Assembly: GCF_000517405.1 (NCBI RefSeq)
Contig: NZ_CP006568.1
Location: forward strand, 1,736,001-1,800,000
Direction of reading: 5' to 3'
Length of the DNA: 64,000 nucleotides
Origin: Candidatus Sodalis pierantonius str. SOPE
GTDB taxonomy: Bacteria; Pseudomonadota; Gammaproteobacteria; Enterobacterales; Enterobacteriaceae
The translations under genes were made by a program, and so were the position numbers. Shown here piece after piece: positions 9,676-19,756 of the stretch (position 1 is the first letter of the stretch; each line of letters begins with the position of its first letter). A model generated the notes under the pieces. The model worked only from the letters and a program-made list of their open reading frames with translations. It did no database searches and had not been told where the DNA came from.

Positions 9676-10773
9676 TTAAGAGCGCGTTTCGCTTTCGTCC
9701 TGGGATAACAACGCCAGCAATTGCGCGCCGAACAGCGCTCCCCGCCAGCCGCTTATCAATTCCGGCTGCCGCGCAGTGGGAGTCAGCCCCCAAACCACGC
9801 TGATTAACTGGTTTATCTGACGCCGGGACGCCAACAACTCACTGCTCAGCCCCGTCTTGTTAGCCGTCAGTTGTATCTGCTCTTTCAACGCTTTAAGCGT
9901 CTGGCGATATCCGGGACGATCGATAAGATTGAGTACCGGCGGAGGCAACGCTTCGTCCGACAGCGCCTGAGCCTCCTGCACCCGCGCCAGCAGCGCCCGG
10001 CCGTGGAAGCGGATTTCGGGTCCGCTGAGGCCAAGCTGCTCCAGCTCGCCAAGGGATCCCGGCATATAGCGCGCCACCTGCCAGAGATTTTCTTCACGAA
10101 CAACGAAATTGACCGCCATATCGCGCTCGCGGGCCTTATTCAGGCGCCAGCTGGCCAGCCGTTGTAGGCACGCAAGCTGACGCGTGCGCAGCTGCCAGGC
10201 GTTAGCGATATCTCGACAGGCTAATTCAGGATCGGTGACGTCCTGACGCCGTTGACAAAGGGCCGCGCATTCCTGGCTGGCCTGCGACCACCATCCCGCC
10301 TGTTGCGTTTGCGCTATTAGCTTATGCGCCATCGGCAAGAGCCAGTAAACATCAGCGGCGGCATAATCACACTGCCTGTCGCTGAGCGGCCGCGCGAGCC
10401 AGTCGGTGCGAGATTCCGTTTTATCTAGCGTGACCTGCAACGTTTCCGCCACCAGCGCGGCGAATCCGCAGGAAAGCGCGCGGCCGGTAAACGCTGCCAG
10501 CACTTGGGTATCGATCATCGGTTCCGGCATCTGACCAAAGCGATGCCAGAACACTTCCAGGTCTTCTCTGGAGGCATGCAGCAATTTAGTGACCTGTTGA
10601 TCCGCCAGAAGAGCAATGAAGGGCTGCCAATCGGTAATCGCCAGCGGATCGATAAGCGTCAGCGCGTCACCGTCATATAACTGAATCAGGCCCAGTTGGG
10701 GATAGTAGGTGCGGGTACGCACAAATTCGGTATCTACCGCTACCCACGAAAATGCTGACGGGCCTGCTGACAT
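9676..10773 (-). CDS. rnd: Ribonuclease D, N-terminal frameshift
   Basis: 3'-to-5' exoribonuclease acting on tRNA precursors. The DEDDy motifs are all present: DTEF in VAVDTEFVRT, Asp in HASREDLEVF, and DYAAADVYW; an HRDC domain (LRTRQLACLQ, AVNFVVREE) follows. The ancestral start appears to be a TTG at 10817 followed by DYQLITTDQAFH, which aligns with E. coli (known to use UUG), but loss of one base in the T-run near 10750 takes that frame to a stop. The remaining 365-aa frame from ATG 10773 keeps every catalytic motif but lacks the first strand and a good ribosome site, so activity is doubtful. fadD, normally the next gene, is absent. Confidence 0.82.
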   Translation of the reverse strand: MSAGPSAFSWVAVDTEFVRTRTYYPQLGLIQLYDGDALTLIDPLAITDWQPFIALLADQQVTKLLHASREDLEVFWHRFGQMPEPMIDTQVLAAFTGRALSCGFAALVAETLQVTLDKTESRTDWLARPLSDRQCDYAAADVYWLLPMAHKLIAQTQQAGWWSQASQECAALCQRRQDVTDPELACRDIANAWQLRTRQLACLQRLASWRLNKARERDMAVNFVVREENLWQVARYMPGSLGELEQLGLSGPEIRFHGRALLARVQEAQALSDEALPPPVLNLIDRPGYRQTLKALKEQIQLTANKTGLSSELLASRRQINQLISVVWGLTPTARQPELISGWRGALFGAQLLALLSQDESETRS

Positions 10774-10854
10774 CTGTCGTGAAAAGCCTGATCCGTGGTA
10801 ATTAATTGATAATCCAATACTGCACTCTCTTTTTGCGCGTATGTTAAGAAAAAG

Positions 10855-11466
10855 TTAGTCCACCAAGACGGTGTCTACCCGCGTATCACCGTAGTAAGCA
10901 CCCCATGCCGGACCGTAACCGGGCCCCCACGGCGATCCATAGCGGTAGTCCCAACCCCAGGGTCCGAGCGGCGGCCCCATGGGCGCCGACACCTCACGCA
11001 CGATGCGCCAGCGTTTATAGCCGTTCACCTGCATAACCATGTAAGTGTAATCCGCTTTATCGATATGGCCCTTTTCCGTGCCGGTGATCGGTCCCACAAC
11101 CGTTATCCATTGCCCTTTCAAATCGGAAGGTTCGACGAAACCGCTGATTTGAGCAATGATGCGGCCAGGGGACGGCTGGTGCATCAACGGCACCGCGCCA
11201 TCATCAAGGGGTACGGTGGCGATTTCCAGCCGGGTGCGATCGGTTTCATTCGTCACTTTGACCACTTTACCGCCGAAGCGCCCTTCTTGACCGATATACA
11301 GCTGCGGCGCATTCATCACCCGCACCAAATCATCCTGCGGCGTCGGGGTCGTGCCGCGGATCGCCTCCGGTACCGTAACACACCCCGTAAGCGTTAACAT
11401 CGCGGCCAGGAAAGCGACCGGCATCAGCCGGCGCAACGATACGGGTGAAGCCTGATGGCTGAACAT
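10855..11466 (-). CDS. yeaY: Slp-family outer membrane lipoprotein (YeaY-like)
   Basis: 203 aa. A signal peptide ends in the lipobox LTGC (about residues 26-29), so Cys29 should be lipidated; the following residues do not include Asp at +2, so outer membrane sorting is expected. The Slp domain covers about residues 40-165 ([20 protein letters not shown]). The tail is rich in Gly, Pro, Trp and Tyr. The family includes E. coli Slp and YeaY (SlpB), starvation or sigmaE-linked lipoproteins. It lies between rnd and tsaB as yeaY does in E. coli. The product looks complete. Confidence 0.88.
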   Translation of the reverse strand: MFSHQASPVSLRRLMPVAFLAAMLTLTGCVTVPEAIRGTTPTPQDDLVRVMNAPQLYIGQEGRFGGKVVKVTNETDRTRLEIATVPLDDGAVPLMHQPSPGRIIAQISGFVEPSDLKGQWITVVGPITGTEKGHIDKADYTYMVMQVNGYKRWRIVREVSAPMGPPLGPWGWDYRYGSPWGPGYGPAWGAYYGDTRVDTVLVD

Positions 11467-11528
11467 AGTACTTTATCTCGTTAATAAACTTACTACTTTG
11501 ACCCGCACCGGCCGGATAAGTTTAGCGC

Positions 11529-12230
11529 TCAGGCGCGGCCAGGTAATTTTTTCCATGCCACTTCATTGCGCAAATAGGTCGGTTCCGCCAGCGCGACCAG
11601 CCGAGCGCCGCCGTGGCGATAGTGATGAAGCGCTATCGGCAACATGTCCCGCGCGCTGGGCAGCAACGTTTCACCCGCGACGAGCTGCAATCCGTCATGC
11701 TGTAGCAACGTCGAATACGTTTGCCAGCCAGTGCCGGCGGTGGCCCAGCATCCGGTCAGGTCTGCGCTCAGCGCCGCCAGGGCCGCGGGCGCCGCCGCCG
11801 CTTCGCCCTCCTCCCCCAGCCAGACGCCCGCCTCTCGTCGATACGCCGCCCAGTACACTTCCCCCATGCGCGCGTCTATAGCGGTCAGCACCTGGCTAGC
11901 GCCGGTTTGACGCCAGGCGCCTTCGGCCAGCGCCGCCAGGGTGGAGACGCCGATAAGCGGCAGATCGGCGCCCAGCGCCAGCCCCTGGGCAATGCCGATG
12001 CCGATGCGCACGCCGGTAAAGCTGCCCGGGCCGCGGCCGAACGCCAGCGCATCAAGACTATCAAGCGTAATACCGGCCTCCGCCAACAGGCTGTCCACCA
12101 TGGGCAGGATGCGCTGCGTGTGTTCACGGGGTGCAACGGCGAAGCGCTCCAGCAACAGCTCGTCGTCGAGCATCAGCGCGGCGGAACAGGCTTCTGTCGC
12201 GGTATCAAGGGCTAAAATGCGGGTAGACAT
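11529..12230 (-). CDS. tsaB: tRNA t6A biosynthesis protein TsaB
   Basis: 233 aa. Member of the ASKHA fold; scaffold for TsaD in the threonylcarbamoyl transfer that makes t6A37 in tRNAs reading ANN codons. Start at 12230 gives [19 protein letters not shown], matching the family; [13 protein letters not shown] (about residues 68-80) is the signature segment. An in-frame upstream extension has no similarity. Essential in E. coli, and no lesion is seen here, consistent with purifying selection. Confidence 0.95.
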   Translation of the reverse strand: MSTRILALDTATEACSAALMLDDELLLERFAVAPREHTQRILPMVDSLLAEAGITLDSLDALAFGRGPGSFTGVRIGIGIAQGLALGADLPLIGVSTLAALAEGAWRQTGASQVLTAIDARMGEVYWAAYRREAGVWLGEEGEAAAAPAALAALSADLTGCWATAGTGWQTYSTLLQHDGLQLVAGETLLPSARDMLPIALHHYRHGGARLVALAEPTYLRNEVAWKKLPGRA

Positions 12231-12310
12231 GCCAAACCTCAGGCGGGAGTAATAAGGACTGTAACGGGCGCTTATCATAACACACCCGCTGCCACAAGGG
12301 GATACGGCGC

Positions 12311-14214
12311 TCAGCCGCCGGTCAGAAAGGCGATGGCACGCTCCAGCGATCGCGTGCGGCGCGCCGGCGGCAGACTTTGCAGAAAAATCTTGTCGTACGG
12401 GCGGGTCACCAGCCGCTGATCGCAAATGATGAGCACGCCACGGTCATCGCTGTCGCGTATGAGCCGGCCGACCCCCTGTTTCAGGGCGATGACCGCCTCG
12501 GGGATCTGCACCTCGGTGAACGGATCGCCGCCGCGCAGTTGGCAATCCTCAATGCGCGCCTTCAGCAGCGGATCGTCCGGCGCGGTAAACGGCAGTTTAT
12601 CGATGATAACGTATGACAGCACATCACCGCGCACGTCCACCCCTTCCCAAAAACTGTTGGTGGCCACCAGCACCGCGTTACCGGCGTCGACAAACTGGCG
12701 CAGGATTTCGCGCTTGCTGGTTTCCCCCTGCACCAAAACCGGTAGCGTCAGCGAGGCGCGAAACTCCACCGCCAGATCGCGCATCATCTGATGCGAGGTT
12801 CAGAGGAAAAAACAGCGACCGCGGTTGGCGACAATGACCGGTAGCAACATCCGCGCCAGCTTCTGCGCGGCGCCGCGTTCCCGCGGTTCCGGTAAAAAGC
12901 GCGGCACGCACAGCAGCGCCTGAGCGGCATAATCAAACAGGCTGGCAAGCAAAAGCGATGTCGCATTCTCCAATCCCATGCGCTGGGTGAAATGATCCAG
13001 CTTGTCATTCACCGACAGCGTCGCGGAGGTGAAGATCCACGTGCCGGCCTTCTCCGCCATGACTTCGTGAAAACGGTTAGAGACCGACAGCGGCGTCAGC
13101 GCCAGGACAAAATGACGCGCGTTACATTCGTACCAATAACTGAATCCCGGCTCGCTGGTATTTTTTAAGCGTTTTAACCTGGCGCGGTACAGCGTCGCAC
13201 GTTCAAACGCGGCATCCAGCAGCGCCGAGCGGCCGAGCGCCAGCTTCGCCACGTCATGACATAACTCCAGCGCATCATCCAGCAGCACCAGCGCGCGCTG
13301 CACCATCGGCTGGGCCAGCGCGTCGCGCAGGTTACCGCGAAACCCCGGTTCACCCAACGCCAGGCGAAAATCCTGGGCGCGAAACGAGAGCTGATCGGCG
13401 CTCTTTTGCAGCTGCTGCATGTCGCGGACATCGGTGCGGTAGGCCAAGGTCATATCGCGCGCCAAATCCAGCATGTGGCGGCTGGTGAGCTGCTGGCCGA
13501 AATACTGGCTCGCGATATCCGGCAGTTGATGCGCTTCGTCGAAAATCATCACGTCGCCCGCGGGGGATCAGTTCGCCGAAACCGCTGTCTTTCACCACCA
13601 TATCCGCCAGGAAAAGATGATGGTTGACCACCACCACGTCGGCATCCATAGCCCGGCGGCGCGCTTTAACCACAAAGCACTCTTTATACTCAGGACAATC
13701 GCTGCCAAGGCAGTTGTCGTTCGTGCTGGTCACCAGCGGCCAGATAGGGCTGTCTTCGGCGATCCCGCCGCAGTTGGCGATGTCTCCATCCTCGGTTTGC
13801 GATGCCCAGGCGCACACCTGGCTCAGCGCGTCGAGCGTCTCCGGCGGCAGTGCGCCCCCTGCCGCCGCGTGCTGCGCCATGCGTTCCAGGCACAAATAGT
13901 TGGCGCGCCCTTTCCAACAAAGCCAGTTGTCCGCGGTAGGACAGGGCCTGCGCGATACGCGGCAGATCCCGGGCGTAGAGTTGATCCTATAACGCCTTAG
14001 AGCCGGTGGAAATGATCACCTTTTTATCGGCACGCAGGGCCGGCACCAGATAGGCGTAGGTCTTGCCGGTGCCGGTACCCGCCTCCACCACCAGCGGTTG
14101 TTGCGCGCCGATGGCGTCGCGAATAGCGTCTGCCATCAGGCGCTGGGACTCCCGCGGCTTAAAACCGCTCAGGGCTTTCGCCAGCACGCCCTCGGGCGTA
14201 AAATCGTCTGTCAC
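12311..14214 (-). pseudogene. yoaA: YoaA, DinG/XPD-type helicase, multiply disrupted
   Basis: XPD/Rad3-like superfamily 2 DNA helicase (partner of HolC in E. coli). Remaining motifs: Walker A EAGTGTGKT, the DEAH box DEAHQLPDIA, and the C-terminal [13 protein letters not shown]. At least four lesions: a CAG-to-TAG nonsense codon at 13987-13989 after GSKAL, a frameshift near 13915, another near 13558 between GFGELIP and VMIFDEAH, and a TGC-to-TGA nonsense at 12800 within the segment that should read FFLCTSHQMM. The Fe-S cysteines are in the broken middle part. Start is GTG at 14214. Clearly non-functional. Confidence 0.95.
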
Positions 14215-14319
14215 ACTGTCTCCCACGCAAACGCGTTTCGCTACCGCCGTCGGGCGCGCTGGGCTTCCCGCGCCGGTATGGTATGCTGTTGTTTTCACTA
14301 ACCACTGAAAGGAAATGCA

Positions 14320-14670
14320 ATGACCCTCCAGCGTATTGATGACGGCGCCCGTATGTCCGACGTGGTGATCCATCATCAGACTCTTTACTACACCAGCGTG
14401 GCGGCGGATGCCGCGCTTGACGAAGACATTACCGCCCAGACCGTCAGCGCGCTCGCCGCTATCGCCGCCATGCTGGCGCGCTGCAACACCGACAAACGCC
14501 GCCTGCTGGATGCGACTATTTTCCTGCCTAACGCTGCGGATTTCGCCGCGATGAATGCGGTGTGGGATAACTGGGTCGAGGCCGGCAGCGCGCCGGTGCG
14601 CTGTACGGTTCAGGCGGGGCTGATGAATCCGCGCTATAAAATCGAAATCAAAATCATCGCCGCGCTATAA
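14320..14670 (+). CDS. yoaB: YoaB, RidA-family protein
   Basis: 116 aa, Rid (YjgF/YER057c/UK114) superfamily. RidA-type proteins hydrolyse reactive enamine/imine intermediates; the YoaB subgroup has no proven substrate. Family features: the C-terminal PVRCTVQAGLMNP segment with the conserved Arg, and MNAVWDNWV. It lies divergent to yoaA and upstream of yoaH, as in E. coli. Ribosome site GAAAGGAAA precedes ATG 14320. Intact. Confidence 0.93.
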   Translation: MTLQRIDDGARMSDVVIHHQTLYYTSVAADAALDEDITAQTVSALAAIAAMLARCNTDKRRLLDATIFLPNAADFAAMNAVWDNWVEAGSAPVRCTVQAGLMNPRYKIEIKIIAAL

Positions 14671-14688
14671 GGACGGGCCACCCTGCGC

Positions 14689-14926
14689 TCAATCGTCATC
14701 GGGAAAGCTATCGTAAGGATCCGCCTCCGGGCGCACCGCCGGGGCTTCATGGGCCTCGGTTTCCTCCTCATCCTCCCAGCGCAGGGTCACCCTTTCGCCG
14801 GCGTGGTCGGCGCGCCACCAGCGCAATGGCCTCGCCGCTGCTCATCCCCTGGGCCATTAACGCTTGAATACGCTCGACGGCCTGTTGCTGCTGCTCATGG
14901 GTTAACGCGGGCATATCGTTTAACAT
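14689..14926 (-). pseudogene. yoaH: YoaH (UPF0181) with frameshift
   Basis: Small protein of the YoaH family: [19 protein letters not shown] and [16 protein letters not shown] are clear. After the 39th codon the reading frame breaks (GTGGCGCGCC region, about 14810): the current frame ends at 14768, while the expected continuation ([16 protein letters not shown], ending at 14689) lies in another frame. A truncated 52-aa product could be made. Function of the family is unknown. Confidence 0.8.
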
Positions 14927-15077
14927 CAGTTTCTCTCGGTGGCGGCAATCATGTCGATTATCTCATGACGCGGCCGGTTACGCCATGGCGAGGATGTATG
15001 CTAGGATCGCGCCATCATATCTCCACAAACACGGACAGGTTGCCGTTGCCACGTCATTCGGGAACAGGCGCTTATCC

Positions 15078-16439
15078 ATGCAGCCACAACTGACAGCATT
15101 ATCCTACCGGCCCGATGCCGTGCTGGACTACTTTACCCCGCTGGCCGGACAGCCCTGGGCGATGCTGCTGCATTCCGGCAACAGCAGTCATCCCGACAGC
15201 CGTTACGATATTATGGTAGCGGCGCCCGCGGTCACGCTGGTAACACGTGACGGTGTCACCGAAATTTGCCGAGGAGATGACCGCGAGTATCGCCACGACG
15301 ACCCTTTTGCGCTGGTCCAGCAGGCGTTGGCGGCGGCGAGCATGACGGATCTGCCCAACGCGTCATTGCCGTTCCTCGGAGGGGCGCTCGGCTATTTTGG
15401 CTACGATCTCGCCCGCGGCATCGAGACCCTACCTGCGCTGGCGCAACAGGACGTCCCCCTGCCGGAAATGGCGGTGGGCATTTATCGCTGGGCGGTGATA
15501 GCCGACCACCATCGCCATACGGTGACCCTGGTGAGCTACGACGATCCGGCGCCCTTGCTTAGCCGGTTGACCGCCGTCCCGCCGCCTACATCGGCGCCGT
15601 TTCATCTGCTCGGCCCCTGGCGCGCCAATATGTCCCGCGCCGAATATGGCGAGAAATTTCGCCAGGTCCAGCAACACTTGTTGGCGGGAGACTGCTATCA
15701 GGTCTGTTTAGCACAGCGCTTCAGCGCCCCTTGCGACGGGGATGAATGGCCGGCGTTTCGCCATTTGCTGGCCCATAACCGAGCGCCGTTTTCGGCCTTC
15801 ATCCGCCTGGGAGACCAAGCAGTGATGAGCTTGTCGCCGGAACGTTTCCTGCGCCTGCGCACCGGCGAAATCCAGACCCGCCCCATTAAAGGGACGCTGC
15901 CGCGGCTGGCGGATGCCGACGCCGATCGCCAGCAGGCAACGCGGCTGGCCGCTTCCGCCAAAGATCAGGCGGAAAATTTGATGATAGTGGACCTGTTGCG
16001 TAACGATATCGGCCGCGTGGCGCAACCCGGCAGCGTGCGTGTGCCCTCGCTGTTTGCTATAGAGACCTTTACGGCGGTGCATCACATGGTCAGCACCATC
16101 ACCGCCACCCTGGCGGCCGACCGCACTCCCTGCGATCTGCTGCGCGCCTGCTTCCCCGGCGGCTCCATTACCGGCGCGCCAAAGGTGCGGGCAATGGAAA
16201 TCATCGAAAGGCTCGAACCCCAGCGTCGCAGCGCCTGGTGCGGAAGCATCGGCTATGTCAGCTGCGGCGGCACGATGGATACCAATATCGCCATTCGCAC
16301 CCTCCTGGTGGCGGACCAGCATATACACTGCCCCGTCGGCGGCGGTCTTATCGCCGACAGCGACGAAGAAGCGGAATATCAGGAAACCCTGGCGAAGGCC
16401 GCCTCGCTACTGCCGCTGCTGGAGCAGTTGCATGCCTGA
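15078..16439 (+). CDS. pabB: Aminodeoxychorismate synthase component I
   Basis: 453 aa, same length as E. coli PabB. With PabA glutaminase it converts chorismate to 4-amino-4-deoxychorismate, the precursor of p-aminobenzoate for folate. The chorismate-binding domain has the PIKGT motif (catalytic Lys) in the segment ETFTAVHH-preceding region, plus CFPGGSITGAPK and GGGLIADSD near the C terminus. Start at ATG 15078 aligns with E. coli; an upstream in-frame extension is unsupported. It overlaps nudL by 8 bases. Intact, so folate synthesis is probably still needed. Confidence 0.95.
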   Translation: MQPQLTALSYRPDAVLDYFTPLAGQPWAMLLHSGNSSHPDSRYDIMVAAPAVTLVTRDGVTEICRGDDREYRHDDPFALVQQALAAASMTDLPNASLPFLGGALGYFGYDLARGIETLPALAQQDVPLPEMAVGIYRWAVIADHHRHTVTLVSYDDPAPLLSRLTAVPPPTSAPFHLLGPWRANMSRAEYGEKFRQVQQHLLAGDCYQVCLAQRFSAPCDGDEWPAFRHLLAHNRAPFSAFIRLGDQAVMSLSPERFLRLRTGEIQTRPIKGTLPRLADADADRQQATRLAASAKDQAENLMIVDLLRNDIGRVAQPGSVRVPSLFAIETFTAVHHMVSTITATLAADRTPCDLLRACFPGGSITGAPKVRAMEIIERLEPQRRSAWCGSIGYVSCGGTMDTNIAIRTLLVADQHIHCPVGGGLIADSDEEAEYQETLAKAASLLPLLEQLHA

Positions 16440-17025
16440 CGCCGTGATCGAGCACCCGCTGCCGCTAGCGGAATTTATTACCCGTTTTCAACTGCTGCTG
16501 CCGGAGACACGTCACGTGACCTACCATCGCCGGCGTGCGGCGGTGCTGATTCCGATTATTTGCCATTCCACGCCGACATTGCTGCTCACCCGCCGCGCCG
16601 CGTCCCTGCGCAAACACGCCGGTCAGGTCGCGTTTCCGGGGGGACAGCGCGGAGCGGACGACGTTTCCGCGATCGCCACCGCGCTGCGCGAGGCGCAAGA
16701 GGAGGTCGCCATCGATCCCCGTCAGGTCAGGGTGTTGGGGCAATTGCCGCCGGTGGACAGCAGCAGCGGTTTTCAGGTCACCCCGATCGTGGGGCTGCTG
16801 GCGCCAGGCGCCCGTTTTGTCGCCAGCGAGGCCGAAGTGGCGGAAATTTTTGAAATACCGCTGGCCGAGGCCTTGTCGCTGGCGAGCTATACCCCGCTGG
16901 ACATTGAACGGCGAGCGCAAACCCGGCGAGTGTATTTCTCCTGGTACCGCCAACACATGGTCTGGGGCATGACCGCTCAAATCCTTTATCGCCTCGGCCA
17001 ACATATCCGTCCGCCAATCGAATAA
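16432..17025 (+). CDS. nudL: NudL, Nudix hydrolase (CoA-type)
   Basis: 197 aa. Nudix protein of the UPF0035 type: the LLTRRAASLRKHAGQVAFPGG motif (proposed CoA-pyrophosphatase signature) precedes the Nudix box, whose core is ALREAQEEVAI. Likely hydrolyses CoA derivatives or related nucleoside diphosphates. I chose ATG 16432, overlapping the pabB stop by 8 bases, matching the family start. Coupled to pabB as in E. coli. Intact. Confidence 0.92.
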   Translation: MPDAVIEHPLPLAEFITRFQLLLPETRHVTYHRRRAAVLIPIICHSTPTLLLTRRAASLRKHAGQVAFPGGQRGADDVSAIATALREAQEEVAIDPRQVRVLGQLPPVDSSSGFQVTPIVGLLAPGARFVASEAEVAEIFEIPLAEALSLASYTPLDIERRAQTRRVYFSWYRQHMVWGMTAQILYRLGQHIRPPIE

Positions 17026-17336
17026 TGGGACCCTGCTCCCCTTAACGGCACAGAGTTCTTTTCTTTTCCATTTAACTGGCTAAAATCCCCGACAAGCGAC
17101 ATTAAGCAGAACATAATACTAATACATTAATGTTAATTGGCATTTAATTTTACTACTGCACTTAAAAATATCGCTTGATGGTCGGCGCAGCAGGGGCAAA
17201 TGACGCGTGGCATCGTCAACGCCGTTGACATTAGTTTATTTCATGCGAAAACGCGCCTGTGCCCCCCGTTCAACTATTACAACCAGGTCAATGCCACCTG
17301 CCCGTTGCCTTATAAAAATTTTACAGGAGAGCAAAC
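17026..17336. promoter_or_regulatory. sdaA upstream region
   Basis: 310 bp without a gene. The AT-rich middle (about 17080-17180) and a TTGACA at 17225 are promoter-like, but no convincing -10 hexamer stands at the right distance. A ribosome site ACAGGAGAG precedes the GTG start of sdaA. In E. coli this region is regulated by Lrp; I cannot identify an Lrp site by eye. Confidence 0.35.
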
Positions 17337-18701
17337 GTGATCAGCGTTTTCGATATGTTCAAAATCGGTATCGGTCCGTCCAGTTCCCATACGGTGGGCC
17401 CGATGAAAGCCGGTAAACAATTTGTGGACGATTTGGTCGAAAAACATCTGCTGACCTCCGTCACGCGTATCGCCGTCGAGGTTTACGGCTCCCTTGCCCT
17501 GACCGGAAAAGGACACCACACCGACCAGGCGATCATTCTTGGCCTGGCCGGCAATAGCCCGGATACGGTGGCCATAGACGCCACGCCGGCGTTTTTGCGC
17601 GACGTCGCCCAGCGCCAGCGGCTGATGTTGGCCGGTACTCCCCATGAAGTGGACTTTGCGCGCGAAGGGGGCATGGTGTTTCATCACACTAACCTGGCGC
17701 GGCACGAAAACGGGTTGCGCATCCACGCGTTCGCGGGCGATCACTGCGTTTACAGCCAAACCTACTATTCTATCGGCGGCGGTTTTATCGTCGAGGAAGC
17801 ACAGTTCGGCCAAGCGGTGGTGAATGAGGTCAGCGTTCCCTTCAGTTTCACTAGCGCTCAGCAATTGCTGGAACACTGCCGCGATACCGCCCTGTCGGTA
17901 TCCGGTTTGGTGTTACGCAACGAACTCGCGCTGCACGAGCGCGCGGAGATAGACCGCTATTTTGCCGCCGTCTGGCAGACCATGCGCGCCTGTATCGATC
18001 GCGGCATGAATACCGAGGGCGTGCTGCCGGGGCCGCTGCGGGTACCGCGCCGCACCGCCGCGCTCAGAAGGATGTTGATCGCCGGGGATAAGCATTCAAC
18101 CGATCCCATGCAGGTGGTGGACTGGATCAATATGTTCGCCCTGGCGGTCAATGAAGAGAATGCCGCCGGCGGTCGTGTTGTCACTACGCCCACTAATGGC
18201 GCCTGCGGGATCGTGCCCGCCGTCCTGGACTATTATGACCATTTCATCGAGCCGGTCTCGGCCGATATCTGGCTGCGGTATTTCCTCGCCAGCGGCGCAA
18301 TCGGTATTTTGTACAAGATGAATGCCTCCATTTCAGGCGCCGAAGTCGGCTGTCAGGGCGAGGTAGGCGTCGCCTGCTCCATGGCGGCGGCCGGCCTGAC
18401 AGAGCTGATGGGCGGCAGTCCGGAACAGGTGTGCGTCGCGGCGGAAATCGGTATGGAACACAATCTGGGGCTGACCTGCGATCCGGTGGGCGGCCAGGTA
18501 CAGGTGCCGTGCATCGAACGTAACGCGATCGCGGCCGTAAAAGCGATCAACGCCTCGCGCATGGCGCTCCGCCGCACCAGCGCGCCGCGGGTGTCCCTCG
18601 ATAAAGTGATTGAAACCATGTATGAAACCGGCAAGGACATGAATGCCAAATACCGCGAAACCTCGCGTGGCGGCCTGGCCATCAAGGTGCAATGCGACTG
18701 A
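17337..18701 (+). CDS. sdaA: L-serine dehydratase 1
   Basis: 454 aa, full length. Iron-sulfur enzyme that deaminates L-serine to pyruvate and ammonia. N-terminal beta domain starts SVFDMFKIGIGPSSSHTVGP; the catalytic domain contains NEENAAGGRVVTTPTNGACG and GAEVGCQGEVGVACSMAAAG, with cysteines in the positions expected for cluster binding, and ends YRETSRGGLAIKVQCD. Start is GTG 17337 in place of ATG. yoaD, which follows it in E. coli, is missing and an IS256 relic lies there instead. Intact. Confidence 0.96.
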   Translation: MISVFDMFKIGIGPSSSHTVGPMKAGKQFVDDLVEKHLLTSVTRIAVEVYGSLALTGKGHHTDQAIILGLAGNSPDTVAIDATPAFLRDVAQRQRLMLAGTPHEVDFAREGGMVFHHTNLARHENGLRIHAFAGDHCVYSQTYYSIGGGFIVEEAQFGQAVVNEVSVPFSFTSAQQLLEHCRDTALSVSGLVLRNELALHERAEIDRYFAAVWQTMRACIDRGMNTEGVLPGPLRVPRRTAALRRMLIAGDKHSTDPMQVVDWINMFALAVNEENAAGGRVVTTPTNGACGIVPAVLDYYDHFIEPVSADIWLRYFLASGAIGILYKMNASISGAEVGCQGEVGVACSMAAAGLTELMGGSPEQVCVAAEIGMEHNLGLTCDPVGGQVQVPCIERNAIAAVKAINASRMALRRTSAPRVSLDKVIETMYETGKDMNAKYRETSRGGLAIKVQCD

Positions 18702-18875
18702 GTGGAGATGCGCCGCGGACGTGGCGTGCGACAGCCGCGGTGCGGTTGAAAGGTCAAGGGTGACCACGCGCAGGTCGTAGCAGCGTGGCGCAATAGGGGC
18801 CAATACGGGAACCCCACCGCTCAGTTTTACTTGCGCCCGGCGCCACCAAAAATCCGCCGGCGCGAGCCCGTACCG

Positions 18876-18914
18876 GATTCTGTGTAAATGTATAAAAATC
18901 ATTTACACAGAATC
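18876..18914. repeat. 15-bp perfect inverted repeat from two facing IS256 termini
   Basis: GATTCTGTGTAAATG at 18876-18890 and its exact reverse complement at 18900-18914, separated by nine bases. It arises from two right termini brought together by deletion. It could form a strong hairpin but lacks an adjacent U-tract. Confidence 0.85.
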
Positions 18915-18926
18915 GTGTACAGGGTC

Positions 18927-19398
18927 CATCCAGAGGCCGGTTTTGCCATTCGACAACCTGCTCCATGACCGCATCGGTGACCTTTGAGACCAGCACCGGC
19001 GAGACATCGGCGTCATACAGCTCTTTGAACGCGGCGGCGATCTCGCGGGTGGTCATCCCTTTGGCGTACAACGATAAAATCTGGTTATCCATCCCGGTAA
19101 TCCGGGTCTGGTTCTTCTTCACCAGTTGCGGTTCAAAGGAACCGTCACGATCGCGCGGAGTATGCAGCGCCAGCGGGCCATCGCCAGTGGTAACGGTTTT
19201 TGTGGAATAGCCGTTGCGGGCGTTGGTCCCCGGTTTAGGCTGATTTTTATCGTAGCCGAGGTGATGGGTCATTTCGGCATTGAGAGCTGCTTCGACGCTG
19301 ATTTTTTTCAGCAGCCGATCGAAGTGACTGAGATCTTCAGGGGTTTTGAGATTTTTGGCCAGTTCGTTAGCCAGAGCCTGCAACTGTTTTTCGTCCAT
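18927..19398 (-). pseudogene. IS256 transposase, N-terminal fragment
   Basis: Codons 1 to about 157 of the transposase (MDEKQLQALANELAKN ... VVEWQNRPLD), ending at the junction with a terminal repeat at 18926. The catalytic core, which begins just after this point with IVYLDC, is missing. Ends before all three acidic residues, so no activity is possible. Confidence 0.93.
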
Positions 19399-19554
19399 AA
19401 ATTAACCTGTTTTTGATGTTGGATTGAACATATCAAAATCAGGCAAATACACAAATTTCTAAACAGGCTCGCCGGCGCTGCCGTCCACCCTCTGCAATCC
19501 CTCCCGGCGACTGCAACATGAAACTGCGGCGCCGGCGGCGTTGCGAATGATGCA

Positions 19555-19716
19555 TCCTTATCGCCGCACGGTGGGATCCGGCGGATGACGCCTCCTCACC
19601 GGACTGTCGTCGCGCGGCAGGCTACAACGAGTGTTGCTCCCTCATTGCCGCTCGGCCAGCTCCGGCGGATGGCGCATCATGGTTGCCGTCCTATCGCCGA
19701 ACGGTGGGATCCGGCG
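19555..19716. repeat. Direct repeat of about 28 bp upstream of yoaE stop
   Basis: Two copies of TATCGCCG(C/A)ACGGTGGGAT followed by CCGGCG, at about 19555-19584 and 19689-19716, about 130 bases apart, with a shorter related GGCGGATG(A/G)CGC motif after the first copy and between them. The stretch (19479-19756) has no gene that I recognise; yoaD would be expected near here in E. coli. Confidence 0.6.
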
Positions 19717-19756
19717 AAGGCGCATGCTCAGCGCCACGTCGGCGCCGTTTAGCGGT

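Larger units (their letters stand above)
18864..19470 (-). mobile_element. IS256 relic, copy D, internally deleted
   Basis: 607 bp flanked by a perfect 8-bp duplication GCCGGCGC (18856-18863 and 19471-19478), so both outer ends are original. The left outer end is the variant right terminus GAGCCCGTACCGG. Only nine bases further in lies a second right terminus, inverted relative to it (18900-18926), which abuts codons in the middle of the transposase gene at the octamer CATCCAGA. Best explanation: another IS256 inserted into this copy in opposite orientation, and a deletion then removed that element's body together with the host 3' half. Confidence 0.88.

Noticed and set aside
11498..12252. 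Several long plus-strand frames opposite tsaB
   Set aside because: High GC gives long antisense frames; tsaB on the minus strand has clear homology and a start, so these are shadows.
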